From: Nymphaea colorata
Lineage: Eukaryota > Streptophyta > Magnoliopsida > Nymphaeales > Nymphaeaceae
Direction: 5' to 3'
DNA: 46,442 nucleotides
NCBI RefSeq assembly: GCF_008831285.2
Contig: NW_022204634.1
Location: 1-46,442, forward strand
Positions 22,136 to 34,092 of this stretch are shown here, piece by piece (the first letter of the stretch is position 1; each line of letters begins with the position of its first letter). The notes under the pieces are model-generated. The model saw only the letters and a list, made by a program, of their open reading frames with translations. It was not told the origin of the DNA and did not search any database. A program made the translations under genes and the position numbers.

Positions 22136-22930
22136 ATGCCGAAGAAGGAAATTAGGTAGCATTGCACTACCAAAACCTCACCGCAGCGATCCCTATCCCC
22201 ACTCTCGCTCACCAAAAAACAATCACGCTTGTCGGTCCTTTCCAACGGGGATATTCGCGCCCTGCAATCCGAATTGAGGACCCAGCAAGGATACTCTCTC
22301 ACGGTATCATCGATACCCTATCTTTCCCTCTACTGCGACTATCACTCCCTCTTGAGAGCCATCCTGGCGAGGCATGAGCAGAGGAAGGCGCCGGGCAAGG
22401 CCTTCCTGCAGGAGTACAGTCGAATGCATTCTGAGGAGGCGGTCAGCAAATTGTACAATGTCTTCATGGATAAGTAGCACCAGATGCGGCGCAACAGCAA
22501 GGCCTATTCTCGATAGTGTCTGTTCGACTATTTCCAATTGTAGGGGTTTACGCAAGAGAAAATAGTATTCTTTCTCATGAGGAAGATCTTGCAGGGAAGG
22601 GCGAGGGGGGCGATCGCTTTGGAGTAGAGGAAGAAGAATAAGCGGACTGTTTTTCAGTACGATGAGAAGGAGAATAAATAGAAGGTGGTGATTGCGACGG
22701 AAAACAAGAACAAAACTCCTAGGTTCTAGTAGACCAAGATTTACTTCTCGATCCTTGCGTTGAAGGTGCTGCTGAAGGAAAAGGAACCCAACATGCAGCA
22801 AATCAATAGAAATTGCGAATAGATCAAGCACGGCCTTGAGGAGTATCTTCGCATGCTGAAGGTGAAACTCTAGCCGAAGTCGATCAAATCCACCAGGAGC
22901 TCCATCTTTCGGAGAGATGTGTAGAAATGA
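22136..22930 (+). CDS. Hypothetical protein, 264 aa
   Basis: One frame from ATG to TGA without introns. The first 40 residues are basic and Ser/Thr-rich. The rest is helical: DYHSLLRAILARHEQRK, EAVSKLYNVFMDKEHQM, then a Lys-rich segment and IYFSILALKVLLKEKE. It ends with a basic tail. No motif recognised. It is divergent from the gene starting at 22004, with 131 bp between. Confidence 0.65.
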
Positions 22931-23004
22931 AGCGGATGGGATGGGGTGATATTCATTAATTATTCATTCATTCATTTGACACGAATAGACTAGTAAGCGA
23001 AACA

Positions 23005-23858
23005 TCACAGGAGCATTTGCTTCATATCAGGCTGTTCGCTGGCAGTCGAGGTCCCATCTTCCTCTTTCTCAATCCTTTCCCTTTGCCTTCTCGACTACTC
23101 CTCTCCTTCCGGTGTTATCTTTTTCTTCAGAAAATTATCCTGGAACCAAAAGGCCAGGCCATTCATGATCACCGGCGCAACTATGATCACCAAGATCAGT
23201 TATAAGGTTTCGTAAGGTTGTATCCAACCGATGAGCACGCCAACTACAGAAACCAAGGGACCGCTGAGCAGAACTTCCAAGTAGAAGAGCAGAGTCTTCG
23301 AGACGACAACGATGATATTCCATATGATGAACTGGACGAACCAGTCGAAATAGCTAATCCTATATCGAATGAAAGATACGCGTAAATTGACTTTTTTTTG
23401 GTGATTTGGAAAGGTTTTAGTATCGTCAGGTTGGGATCATCCCCAGTGAAGCTTTTCTCCTCTTCATACGAGTCCAGGACTGCGTAGTAGTTGCCAGATT
23501 GGTATCTCGTGTAGTTTGGATACAGGATGGTCTTCTCGATGAGCCCCAGAGCGCCAACGCAGAGCAATACTCCAACGGTATTATCGAGTACGTTCGTGGT
23601 GAAGTACCAGATGCACGCATCGGAGGCCAGTTGCGATGAGAGTTGCATGGAGATGGCAACGTTGATGACATGCGCAAGGAATTGCGAGACTCCTTGTTTG
23701 GATGTATCCATGGACCATATCTTCCAGGCCCGCTTGGGGGACTCTGTGTAGCGTTTGTAGATGAGGACGCTGAAGGAGAGCGCGCCGAGGACGATTTGCA
23801 CCATGATGCCTGCGAAGCCGATCAGTTGACACGACTCGATTGGTTCGCTATCGCTCAT
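23005..23858 (-). CDS. TMEM110: STIMATE/TMEM110-family ER membrane protein
   Basis: 277 aa. It has an N-terminal membrane helix, then WKIWSMDTSKQGVSQFLAHV, which matches the family signature WRIWFLDTSKQxxGxxxxHxxN. Further membrane helices follow with NVLDNTVGVLLCVG, FDWFVQFIIWNIIVVVSKTL, and MNGLAFWFQDNFLKKK before a charged cytosolic tail. One 20-nt intron (23360-23379, GTATCTTTCATTCGATATAG) restores the frame. In animals STIMATE sits in the ER and promotes STIM1 activation at ER-plasma membrane junctions. Its job in ciliates is unknown, but calcium-store signalling is the obvious guess. Confidence 0.88.
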
Positions 23859-24056
23859 ATATATAATGTTTAAACTCTTAGAATTCACCTGTAAGTAAAG
23901 AACAGAATGCGATAGTATAATTCAGATTGACAATTGGGTGGAGCATATATGATTATGTGGGACTATAGGGGGGAATAGGGAAAGAGGGAACGGAGAGGAA
24001 TGGTGAGGTATGGTGGAGGGTGTGAATGCTTTGATGTTGTGAAAATAAATGATCAT

Positions 24057-24499
24057 TCATTGAGTTTGGACTTGTTATCCTCGATGCATGAGCATGTAGA
24101 GTGGGATATCAAGGCAACTGATGTTGAGAAATGCAGCATGGCCCTAGTTTTCCTCCCAGGGGTGTTGTCTATCTTGGTATATCTGCTTGATGGTGTCACT
24201 TAAGTCCCTTTCTCGATTCTATTAAATAAGCCCATGATTACTCTTTCCAAGATGGCGCTATCGATATCGTGGTAGCTCCTCGCTACGGGATGCATGCTGA
24301 GTGGACGAGCTTACGGTATTTCCCGTCGATTCACAACGGGTGAGGAATGCTACGCCATGCTGGGGAACATGCTTGGAAAGCCCTATACCTGTTCTGCATT
24401 GTTGGGAAGGCTTTTATACGATTAGATGCCGGTGATGTTTGTGCTTGTTTTTCCTTTTAGGTTTGCCGAGGAGAGCGGGGAGATGAGGTTGTAGGACAT
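24057..24499 (-). CDS. Hypothetical protein, 139 aa, one 23-nt intron
   Basis: Removing a GT-AG 23-mer (24219-24241) joins a Ser/Asn-rich N-terminal half to a better ordered C-terminal half (RDLSDTIKQIYQDRQHPWEE ... AAFLNISCLDIPLYML). Without splicing the tail becomes a less plausible Ser/Cys-rich run. Family unknown. The intron is longer than the usual 20 nt, so the structure is less certain. Confidence 0.5.
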
Positions 24500-24582
24500 T
24501 CGCAACTATGACGAATTACTTAGAATCAATTAAGACTTACAGGATGCGTCAAATAAGTATGCGAAAATCACGGATCAGAGAA

Positions 24583-25074
24583 TCATGAATGGCCGAGACT
24601 GAACTCCTCGAAGACATTCACAAGTTCTTCTATTCTTTGCGAGGTGATGCCGAGGCGTTCCTTGGTGGGTATGGATTAATCGTTGACCATTTTTTGCATA
24701 TCTGTCAAAATGCGTTGGAAGTAGAGGATGGACGCGTTGAATTGATGCGTTCTGCTATCGAGTTCCTCTTGCAATTTGCTGGCATTGTCCTTCCAACGAA
24801 GTCTGTTCCCCACGGCGTGGCCGATATCAAGGGTGTTTTGTTCGGTTATCGAAGCGGGAGAGTGAATGTAGGTGTCTGAGGCATCGGAGGCCAACTGCAG
24901 TGAATGTTGTGAGGAGGGTAATGCCTCTGAGATGTGTATGTTCTTCTTGATGAATCGAGGTTTGTAGGCCTAGCGATTGCTGATGGATTCGGGGGTGTGG
25001 GAATGGGAAGCTGTCTGTGCGGGTTTGGTCTTGGAGGGCAGGAGACGATTGGGATTGCGGTTCTCTTTTCGCAT
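24583..25074 (-). CDS. Hypothetical protein, 163 aa
   Basis: One frame, ATG to TGA. The N-terminal 70 residues are Ser/Pro/Asn-rich and basic. The C-terminal part is a clear amphipathic helix or coiled coil (WKDNASKLQEELDSRTHQF; RILTDMQKMVNDE). No family recognised. Its start codon lies 30 bp from that of the divergent BRAP2-like gene. Confidence 0.65.
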
Positions 25075-25104
25075 GTTTAAAATAACTGTTATTTATAATC
25101 GCAG
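25075..25104. promoter_or_regulatory. 30-bp bidirectional intergenic gap with TATAAT
   Basis: Thirty bases separate the divergent starts at 25074 (-) and 25105 (+) and contain TTTATAATC. Same design as 2433-2466 and 27648-27680. Confidence 0.5.
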
Positions 25105-26502
25105 ATGTATAAGATATTGGTATAGAGCGACAGCGTTTGCTACCATAAACAGACACCCTTCAGAAAGATTGTACAAGGGGATGGGAAATTAGTCGAAAAA
25201 GAAACCTAGGGGAAGAGGTTACCCGTACTCAAAACACCGTAGATTCGAGGAAGGATCCATTTGTTCAAGCATTACCAATCCTAGCGTAAGGAGCAATAGT
25301 AATTAACGCCCAATCTATCAGCGAATAAGATATAGGTAAAGGCGCAAGTGTTGCTGGTGAGCCAGTTGGATAGGGCGGAGTTGAACCCGATCATGGAGCA
25401 GCTGTGTGAAAGATAGGAGCAAATCGATACACTGGATATCATCGGCTAGCCATAGGATGAACGGCATGTCAGTTTGGTCCTGTGTCTCAATTCCATCCTC
25501 GCTAGTGAAGAAATATACCAATTGGTTTTGTTCAATTTCCATGCCTTGCCTTTGTACCTGCAATAAACCATCTTTGCCATCATATCTGTGGATGGAAATA
25601 GTGGAAGGGACTGTATAGCTTTGGCCAATCCTGACCTCAAGGATAGCAAGGAACAGGAAAGCTTTGTCTTGCATCAGAAGTGGATTTAATTACCACGATG
25701 CATGGACTGCCTGTAAAGATTGGAATACGACCTCACTGGCATATCATCAGCCTTATAGCTGGGCAAGCCAAGGCCAAGATTGAATCCCTGTCTTACCTGT
25801 CTCACTCTTTCCGAAAAAAAGCAAACATCATGTGCTCTCTGTGGCTCCTCGTAGGATAACTGGATCTGTATGGTCTGCAGTCGGATCGGTTGCGGTCGGT
25901 ATAAAAACGCAGACGCTTTCAAGCATTTCATAAAAGAGGGGCATATCATCACCATGGACCTAGAATCGCAAAGAGTGTGGAACTATCTGGCTGATTGCTT
26001 CTCGCATAGGGTGATCCCTCTCCAGAAGCAGGAAATCACTTTGAAGTTTCCTGAGGTCGGTCAGAGGAGCGATAGATATGAGTAGTCCTTAGAAGGAGCC
26101 TTTTGGGAGTATTGTTCAGTTGTTTCTGAGGAGTTATAAAGGCAGAGAACTTTTTACTAGCGGCAAAAGAATGAAGAGGAGGACTTATTCAGGAGGGAAT
26201 TGGCAAAGACGTAGGCTTTGTGCGAGTAGGCAAGGAAGGAATTGAAGGAAAGGGAGGAGGCTTTGAAGAAATTGAACAAAAAGAATAAGAAGATAGAGAA
26301 GAGACTGGAGGAGGTTAGGTAGTCTTGCAAGATATAGCGATAAATATTGTCCAATTACTAGCAGACCATCCGATAAGAGGCAAAATAGCCATCGATGGCA
26401 GAGATATAGCAAAACAGTGAAAAAATACAATAGAAATTGAAGATCCTGCAAGGTTTGGATTCATAAATCGATTCCATTCTGCTAAAGTTGACATAATCGT
26501 GA
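25105..26502 (+). CDS. BRAP2-like protein with UBP zinc finger and degenerate RING
   Basis: 465 aa, no intron. The UBP-type zinc finger is clear: CALCGSSEDNWICMVCSRIG, then CGRYKNADAFKHFIKEGH and RVWNYLADCFSHR, with the same order and spacing as BRAP2/IMP. A long C-terminal coiled coil follows, also as in BRAP2. Just before the finger, ELPRCMDCLERLEYDLTGI matches the start of the BRAP2 RING (LPTCPVCLERMDxxxxGI), but the LCNHSFHxxCLxxW centre is missing, so the zinc-binding RING and E3 activity are probably lost. The first 250 residues show no obvious RRM motifs. BRAP2 proteins tune Ras/MAPK signalling and bind ubiquitin. Confidence 0.8.
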
Positions 26503-26566
26503 TTTTAATTCAATAGATACCAACCATATCCATCACAATCAATGATAATCACCATCACCACCACCA

Positions 26567-27647
26567 TCAGAATAGCCAAGCCTTTTTGTACACTTTGATT
26601 TCCACATCATTGCGATGCTATATCAATTCCTCCAAAAACCTGCAATAATCCTAACTTTACTCGGTAGATGTGACTTGGTAGCTGGTGTATATGGCTATCG
26701 ACCGAAGGTATGGCAGTTTTATGAAGGAATCCACCACTGCCAGTTGGAAATCGCTATCGTCCACGTCCCACCTACATGCTCGAACATATACACGCAATAT
26801 ATCTCCACCGCTTAGAGATCCTTCAACGATTATGAAGTGCCGATGAGGTTCGTGAACTGCAATTCTAAATACCATAGATTTTACTTTGTGAGACATCGTT
26901 TTCATCCTGTATAGTGCATATCTAACATCAACTGCATCTAATAATGATTACTGTATTTAAGTCTCAATTTTTTGGGTCGGTTGGCCAGGTTGGCCAATTT
27001 GGTATTGAGTTCTTTCAGGGTTTCTTAATAGATTTCATAGAATCTATATGCGTTTTCGGCTGGATCCTTCCACCTGAATTCGGGCAGGTTCAGAAGCGTC
27101 ATGTTGAGATTGGTTGCCAATTTTTCCTTCTCTGCTATGAGATAGTTCCGCAGGTGCGTGAAATGGCCGTCCTCGTAATCGTAGCTCTTGATGAGTTTGG
27201 GAATGATGACCGCTACTTGTTCACAACTGAATTCTTCGTAATTTTCCTATACTAATAGTTCTATCAATTTCCGATCATCCTCCTGGAAGATGAGATCATC
27301 GAAGACGAAGTGATCGATAGAGTCGTGGACCTATATCCCTTCGGGTGTACTTGGGTGAACAATCTTTCGACTTCTTTCCTGGCGATGGTGAAATACTCGT
27401 AGACCATTTTCTTGAGGTACGCTCTTTTTTCATTGGCGGAGTTGAGGTACTGGCTGACGATCAGTCGTATCTGTTCGAGGGTGAGGACATTATGCGCGCG
27501 CTCGTTTTCCTCGTGGTGGCTGATACACCCCTTGACCTCGCAGATGGTGGCCCTGTTGGGACAGGTGAGGCAACTGCCCAGCTGGACCACCCTACTCCTG
27601 TGGATGTGGCAGAGCGTTTGCTTGTCCTTGGGATGGCGGAGCAGCAT
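26567..27647 (-). CDS. B-box zinc-finger protein
   Basis: 346 aa with two 20-nt introns (27331-27350 GTACACCCGAAGGGATATAG; 26932-26951 GTAATCATTATTAGATGCAG). The N-terminus carries a B-box-like cluster: CHIHRSR ... CLTCPNRATICEVKGC, then HHEEN and a further His. Helical and probably coiled-coil sequence follows (residues about 60-220), then a beta-rich C-terminal domain (MVFRIAVHEPHRHFIIVEGS; DILRVYVRACRWDVDDSDFQ). No RING is seen. B-box proteins of this layout are, as I recall, common in ciliates. It diverges from the SNF1-like kinase with only 33 bp between start codons. Confidence 0.75.
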
Positions 27648-27680
27648 TGATGGATTTGTTATATATAATAGGATTCAAAT
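27648..27680. promoter_or_regulatory. 33-bp bidirectional intergenic gap with TATAAT
   Basis: The divergent starts at 27647 (-) and 27681 (+) are 33 bases apart. The gap contains TTATATATAATAGG. Confidence 0.5.
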
Positions 27681-29036
27681 ATGTCCGATGGGAGTGGAAA
27701 GGGGACTCGCGGGGAGGCGGAGGGACGCATAGGGGACTACTTGGTGGGTCGCACCATCGGCGAGGGTACTTTCAACAAGGTGAAAATCGCCCGCCACCTC
27801 CACTCGCAGGAACAAGTCGCCATCAAACTCATCGACAAGTCCAAGATAGTCTCTCCCGCCGACCGGCAGAGGCTGGCCAAGGAGCTCAAGATCCTCAGGA
27901 AGGTCCGCCATCCCAACATCATACAATTGCTGGAGATCTTGGAAGACAGTCGGTACTATTACCTGGTCACCGAGTACGCATCGAGAGGGGAATTGTTCGA
28001 TCACATAGTTTCAAGAGAAAAATTATCGGAGTTTTAGGCGGCCAAGTTCCTGCAGCAGTTGGTGGGGGCCGTGTAGTACCTGCAGGAGATGGGAGTGGTC
28101 CACAGGGACCTGAAGCCTGAGAACGTGCTGTTGGATTATAAGTTCAACGTGAAGTTGATCGATTTCGGCCTCAGCAATATCTTCGCGAAGGGAGAGACCC
28201 TGAGCACCGCCTGTGGCAGTCCCTGCTATGCTGCTCCCGAGATGCTCACTGGGCAGCCGTACGACCCGCTTAAGGTGGATCTTTGGAGCGCTGGAGTGGT
28301 CCTCTACGCTATGTGCTTCGGCTATCTTCCCTTTGACAATCCTGATTCCTCTGAATTGTACCGAATCATCAGGGAAGGAGTGTACGAAGTCCCGTCGCAT
28401 GCCAGCGAGGCACTCACGGATCTCTTGAGCAAGATTCTCTAGGTGGATCCACTGAAGAGAGCAACAGTCGAGCAGATACGCACTCACCCCTTTTGCACTT
28501 TCTCTCCCAGTGCTAAGGTATCAGGCATTATTCCTGGCCTCTCCATCATTCCCTTCTAGGCCTATCTCTAATCCCAGATGCGAGAAATCCCCTTGGACAC
28601 TCACTAGCTTGCCGGGCAAATCGCCAACAACAAGCACACCCACCTCACTGCCACTTACTACCTCCTCTTGCAGCAGTGGCTTAGGCAGAAGAATGAAAGC
28701 GTGGTCGGTTACTACGCCAGCAAGGATGCGTTGATCAATCGGCATCGAGTGGTGGAGAGGGTGAAGGAGATGTACGAGAGGAGGCTTACCATTAGACTGG
28801 AGGAATTGTCGAAGAGTAGAAAGCAAAAGATAGGTCAAAATAGTGAGAATAAAAAACGGAGTAAAACCTCATAGAAGAAGAAACTGAAGACTGGTATTGA
28901 GAGTGGATCTAAGTTCCACTCCAAGGAGATATACCTTAGTCCATAGAAGCGAAAGAAGATAGATTTCAGGCACAGCAGCAGTTCTAAATCTCACCCTAAG
29001 GATACCAAAAAAAGGAAGAAATTGTCAAGGAATTGA
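27681..29036 (+). CDS. SNF1/AMPK-type Ser/Thr protein kinase
   Basis: 451 aa, no intron. Complete kinase domain: GRTIGEGTFNKVKIA, VAIKLIDK, HPNIIQLLEILED, GVVHRDLKPENVLLD, LIDFGLSN, TACGSPCYAAPEMLTG, DLWSAGVVLYAM and KRATVEQIRTHPF. TAG falls where relatives have Glu (EFEAAKFLQQL, GAVEYL). A UBA-like segment near HLTATYYLLLQQWL follows the kinase, as in AMPK-related kinases. The C-terminal 100 residues are very Lys/Ser-rich, possibly nuclear-targeting. All catalytic residues are present, so it should be active, likely in energy or stress signalling. Confidence 0.93.
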
Positions 29037-29111
29037 ATGGATGTGATTATTTTCGAGTCAATTCTGATCTCTGTATATAGCACACATACCAGCGAAAATA
29101 ATATAAAAAGA

Positions 29112-29858
29112 TCATTATAGGGCAAGTGGGATGTGGTATTCCGTTGGATTGCCCTAGTCAATAGTAAGATCAATCAATACGATTACTTTTATTCTTCGCC
29201 TTTAGACATAATCCCTTCCTTTTCTCTAAAATCCACTCCTATTTTCTCGGCTGCAATCTCCCTCAACGATCCTCTGCCACCACTCCTTCCCATCTCTCCT
29301 TCTACTGCAATTCAGACTCGCATTGGGTGCGTTTTCCCTTCTGGCACCAGCCTGACCTCCGCAAATCAACTGCAAAAGCTCCTCATCGCTCTCGTACGCC
29401 CTGCTCTGCTATTCGTTTGCCCTTTGCTGGGAGGAAATGGCTGAGATCTCCAGTCCGTTATTGTCCGAGAAGATCTGAAGGCATTCTGGTTAGATTTGCA
29501 TGGCAGGAGGAGCGGCCTCGTTGGTGAAGTTGTCCTCGCTGTGTTCTTCCTGGAAGTTGTCTCCTTCGAAGCACATTAGAAACCTTTGTTTTTTCATTTT
29601 TTTGCTAAATCGTCCCATTTTCGCGGATCCACTTTTCCAGCAATATTCTTGCAGGTTCTTGCGTCGATTCAAAGACTCGTCCCGCATGAAGCTGCCGAAG
29701 CTTTTCCGTTTTTTTCTTCTTCGATTGTTGGAAAGTCTGGAGCGTGACTTATGTATGGTGGAAATGGAGTCGGTGCTGTGCTGTGGGTGGATGAGTTTTG
29801 TGAATTTTTTGGGGATTTCTTGCAGGAAGTTCCAGAGGGATTCGATTAGGTATTTCAT
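29112..29858 (-). CDS. Hypothetical basic protein, 248 aa
   Basis: One frame, ATG to TGA, without introns. The first 20 residues could be an amphipathic helix, then come strongly basic clusters (NNRRRKKRKSFGSF; KKMKKQRFL), then an acidic segment (FEGDNFQEEHSEDNF), then a Gln/Glu/Arg-rich tail. It looks like a nuclear or nucleic-acid-binding protein, but no domain is recognised. Confidence 0.55.
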
Positions 29859-30223
29859 GATTGGTTGCGGGACACTGTTAATTATTTATAATCGCTTGTA
29901 TTTAGTCGGCAAGTGAACAGATCTATAAACATGCTGATAACATACCGGCAGAGAGGGGGAAGAGAGGGACGGAAAGAATGGATGGATTGAGAGGAATTGA
30001 GGAGAATGATGGAAAGGTGAGTAGTATTAGCATTTTTAGAACATAGTTGAAAATATCTATTGTGGTAATCATATTAATTTAATTTGCCTTCCCTCCATAA
30101 TTTTCTCTTTTTTCCCCTCCATTCCTCCCATCCTCTTCCTTTCTTTCGTTTGTATGATCGGTAATGGTCCGAACGCTTTCCCTTAATTCTCTCTCTAAAT
30201 AATCCCCTATAAAATCTAAGCAA
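29859..30223. other. Intergenic region between divergent genes, 365 bp
   Basis: AT-rich, with pyrimidine-rich tracts toward the right end and TATAAA at about 30210. No convincing frame or RNA gene seen. It is one of the two longest gene-free stretches in the window and probably holds two promoters. Confidence 0.5.
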
Positions 30224-32182
30224 ATGAAGAAAGCTTCAAACTACGCATTCATCTCCAAGCCTCAAAAAGTGGCGCACTCCTCGCCGATGCAGGGCGGCAT
30301 GATGCCGATGTTCGGGCAAGCGCCCGCATAGGTGGATCTTAACGTGTTCGTTCTTACATTCGACGGACTGAAATAAGCTGAGAAGAACCTGGCGGGTGGT
30401 GATCCCTATGAATGCAAGAAATGCAATGCAATTCTAAACAAATTCTCCTTAGTCACTCCGGCCGGTAGCGTAAAAGACGCCAAGTACGAGCTAAAGCCCA
30501 ATGAAAGTCTATGGATATGTTAGTTTTGCGGCTATCCCAACCACCTGCTCATCGAAAAATAGGAAATACCGGTCAAGGATGACGTGGTATACATGCTGGA
30601 GAGCGCTCTCGAGCAAGGGGAAAGCGAAACTGACTCGACGATAGTCTTTTGCATTGATGTCTCTGGCAGCATGAACACAACATCCGAAATTGCAGGTAAG
30701 GTCTAGCTGAAATTCGGTATCTCTCAGGAGGAGCTGGAGATGTTGAAGCAGTTCATGGAGCCTGGGGATGAGGCGCAATTAAACTACCTTCCTGGGGCTC
30801 ACAACCACAATAAAACTTTCATCTCCAGATTGCAGTGCGTTCTCAGTGCAATCTAATCCCAAATTAGAGAAATCAAGAAAGCTGACCCGTTGAAAAAGGT
30901 TGGCTTTATTCTGTTCAATAATTAGGTCCTGGTTTTAGGTGATGGAAAGACATAGAATGTGAGCTTGGTTGGGGATAGATTGAATAATACTGCTGACATC
31001 TTGAATGCTCTCAAAAATTTCCATCTCACATCACCCATTGCATAGAGTTTTGAGATCCTGCTGAACAGGCTAAACAAGACTGAAGCCAAAGGGCAAACCG
31101 CGCTCGGTCCTGCTCTGATGGCTGCGATTTAAGTGGCCTCCAAGGGCAGCAAAGGATCAACAGTGGTCCTCTGCACTGATGGATTGGCCAATATCGGAGT
31201 GGGTGCTTTGGAAATGGCGGATTAAAGTAAGCAATTATTCTACGAAAACGTCGGTCTTGAAGCCAAGCTGAAAAACGTTGTCGTCAACATCATCACCATC
31301 AAGGGAGAGAGCTCGAAATTGGAGATCTTGGGCAAGGTGGTCGACGCAACAAACGGAAATGTCAAAGTGGTGAATCCCGAAAAACTTTCCTAGGACTTTG
31401 CCAACATCCTCAAGGACGAGGTCGTCGGCTTGAACGTAACAGCCAAGATCATGCTCCACAAGGCATTAGTCTTCCGAAACTAGGATCCTTCGATTTTGAA
31501 GGACAACCGGACCACTCTGGTCAAGTAATACGCCAACGCTACCGTCAACACCAAGATTTCCTTCTAGTACGAGGCCAGAAGCGAGGAAGACCTAAAATTC
31601 ATGGAAATCGATCTGGAGAAGTTGTAAAAGGTGCCATTCCAGGCTCAGATCACCTACACGAGTCCCAAGGGAGGCCGCTTCCTCAGGGTGATTAGCTCGG
31701 AGTCCAAGACCACAACCTAGCGCAAAGAGATGGAGAAAGAGGCGAACATCGGTGTGGTCCACCAGAGAATCGTCGCCAATACTGCAGCCATGCATTCACG
31801 TGGACAGGCTATCGAATCCAGCTCATATAATCATGCATGGTCGGATTACCTTAATAACAACTTCCAGGCTCCACAGTACCAGGCCCAGCAGGAAAGATTC
31901 AACAGCAAGAACATGAGATTGAACGAGGCCATTCACAACAAGAGGATGAAATAGGAAATGAAATCAAGGCCGGTACAGGAGGCCATGGAGGCAGAAGAAG
32001 AGGAGGAGGAGAAGCCTGGCTTCTTTGCTAGTCTTTTTTCGTCGAAAAAGAAAGAATTTGTTGTTAAGCCGTTGAAGAAGATGCAGAAACAGGAGAAACA
32101 GGAGAAGAAGAAAGAATACGATTCTGATGAAGACGAAATGGAGTATCAAAATTGCATGCGTGAGAAAAATGACGATTTTTGA
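30224..32182 (+). CDS. VWA-domain protein with Sec23/24-like zinc finger
   Basis: 652 aa, no intron. After a short N-terminus comes a CxxC...CxFC finger (YECKKCNAIL; WICEFCGYPNHL) as in Sec23/Sec24 and their ciliate relatives. The von Willebrand A domain follows with an intact MIDAS (VFCIDVSGSM), GQTALGPAL, VLCTDGLANIG and FILFNNEVLVLGDG. The beta-rich part (FRNED, LVKEYANAT, ISFEYEAR) and a helical segment come next, then an acidic/basic tail with a run of seven Glu. About 15 of the Glu residues are TAA or TAG. Related ciliate proteins were, to my memory, annotated as type A von Willebrand factor domain proteins. Function unknown; membrane traffic or metal-dependent adhesion are options. Confidence 0.85.
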
Positions 32183-32285
32183 TCATCAATAACATCATCC
32201 ATCCGTAATTAATCTCTTACCATTCACATTAATATATACATGCTTGCAAGATAATTATGATAATTTGGCATCGCAATGCCTCCGA

Positions 32286-34092
32286 TCACACAGGTGCAAC
32301 TTTCCTCTTGTCTATTTTCCCCGGAATGATTTCGAAAAGTCCGGTCGTAAGTCCAAACTGCAAGATCAGATAATGGACAACACACTCGCCGCCTCTCAGC
32401 TAAATAGCCTTTCTCAGCGGAAACGTGGCCCGTAGATAATGATTTCCCGTCTTTTTGTCTTTCATAATGGCTGTGAACTGGTCGATCTGGTCGGGCAGCA
32501 TGCAGCTGATCGTGAATTTTTCCGTCAAAGTTACGGTTTGCTCCAAATTGCTGGTATTGAGGAAGTGGATATCGTTGAAGCTGGGATCGTCCCGGCTTCC
32601 CCTCTCCAGCGTGTCGCGATGCCCGCCGATGACGATGCAGTGGCTTTTGAATTTCTTCTTTGCTTGGCTTGTAAAGTATGGCAATTAGATGAGTACATAG
32701 TTGTTCCCTGCGAAATTGACCTATCCCTTAGCGGACTAGTTGATGATTGGGTTTTCGTTCGACGAGGTATCGTATCTGAGGTACCTGATGCCTGGCTTTT
32801 TGGTCGAGAAGCGGCCTGTTGCAAAGATGGTCGAATCTTTCAGTCCTCCGCCAACGTTCAGGAAATCCTTCCGCATTCTTTCGATCCCGTTGGCTATGTC
32901 AGCGTCTAGTTGTTCGCCGTACTACCGATCGAAGGAGTAGAGCATGAACGTGGAGTTTCTGAAGGCAATTTTATTCTAATTGTAAGGATTCTTGAAGACT
33001 GTGCTAAACATGCCGGTGTTGTAGGCGCCGATCCTGCCCTGGAACATCTTGTGGGATTTTTCCAGCTAGCATTTGAGCTATAGACGCTCAGAACTGTCCT
33101 TTTCCCATCGGCACTTGATGAAACAGGTGATGAAGTCCAGGGAATCGTTTCTGAAGTGGTCGTAGCCTCCGATTACGAAGACGGAACTTGATTTTTGGTC
33201 GACCACCATGCTGCCGAGGAATCTGCCCTGTGGGTCTCTCCACTCGCGCATGTGGACTACTCTGAGCACGTTTTCCTCTTTCGAGAAGTGCTGGCTGATG
33301 TTTGCGACGTAATACTCGGTGGCTCCTGCTTTGGGGACTGCGAAGACGAGCGTATTCAGCTCTCCCAGGAAGCCAATCATTGTATAATCCAGATAGTCCT
33401 TCACTTGGCAAATCTAGTCGTTGTTGGATTACAATAGGACCTTGGCTTTGATTGGTTATGGTTCTCCGAAGAGAAAAAGGAAGATTTGGACTGGAGGTTT
33501 TTCTTCCTTTTCGTGCGGGACGTATTTGCAGAAGCTGTAGAGGTAATATTGCCTTTTTTTGAGGACTGGCGTCATCACTGCCTATAGTTCAGTATTCAAT
33601 TTGGGGTAATCGAGTAATTGCGAGTTGATTGCGGGCGTCAGGGCAAAGGCCATCTAATCGTAGATCTTATTTCCAATGAAGGCGCTCAACTGGCCGAGGA
33701 GGTTGTTCTTGATTCCGCTGTTGCAGAAGAGATATTCTTTTTTCTTGGGATTGAGCTCTACGCTGAGGGGCTAGTTCAGGACGATATACTTGTGGTGTTG
33801 CTCCAGGAACATCTTGAATCCGATATCCAAGAAGATGCGTTTGAACGCTCGTTTCCGCAATTGTTGCAGGGCTCTTCGATGGCGGTCGGCGAGACTCCCT
33901 TCCCCTCGAAGTAGCAAGTGGTCATGCATCCCTCTCTGACGCAGGGGAACGCGAAGGGGATGGAGTCGGTGACTCCTTTGACTGGGTCCTCGGCGTAGAG
34001 GTTGTAGGTCATGAATTCGCTCTTTTGGTGGAGCGGTAGGGGACGATGGTGAGGGGCGTGAGCTTGCGCAGAGGAGGGGCCTACTATTTCAT
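32286..34092 (-). CDS. Large beta-rich protein, weakly kelch-like
   Basis: About 594 aa. A 23-nt intron (34022-34044) joins a short first exon to a Cys-containing segment (FPCVREGCMTTC ... PCNNCGN). One base is missing near the TTT at 33840-33842; adding it joins that segment to the long remaining frame. The rest is a series of beta-strand-like stretches with two kelch-style blade motifs (VFVIGGYDHFRNDSLDF; CIVIGGHRDTLERG) and aromatic-rich repeats, suggesting a beta-propeller. No enzyme motif is seen. The family call is weak; the coding status is strong. Confidence 0.6.
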
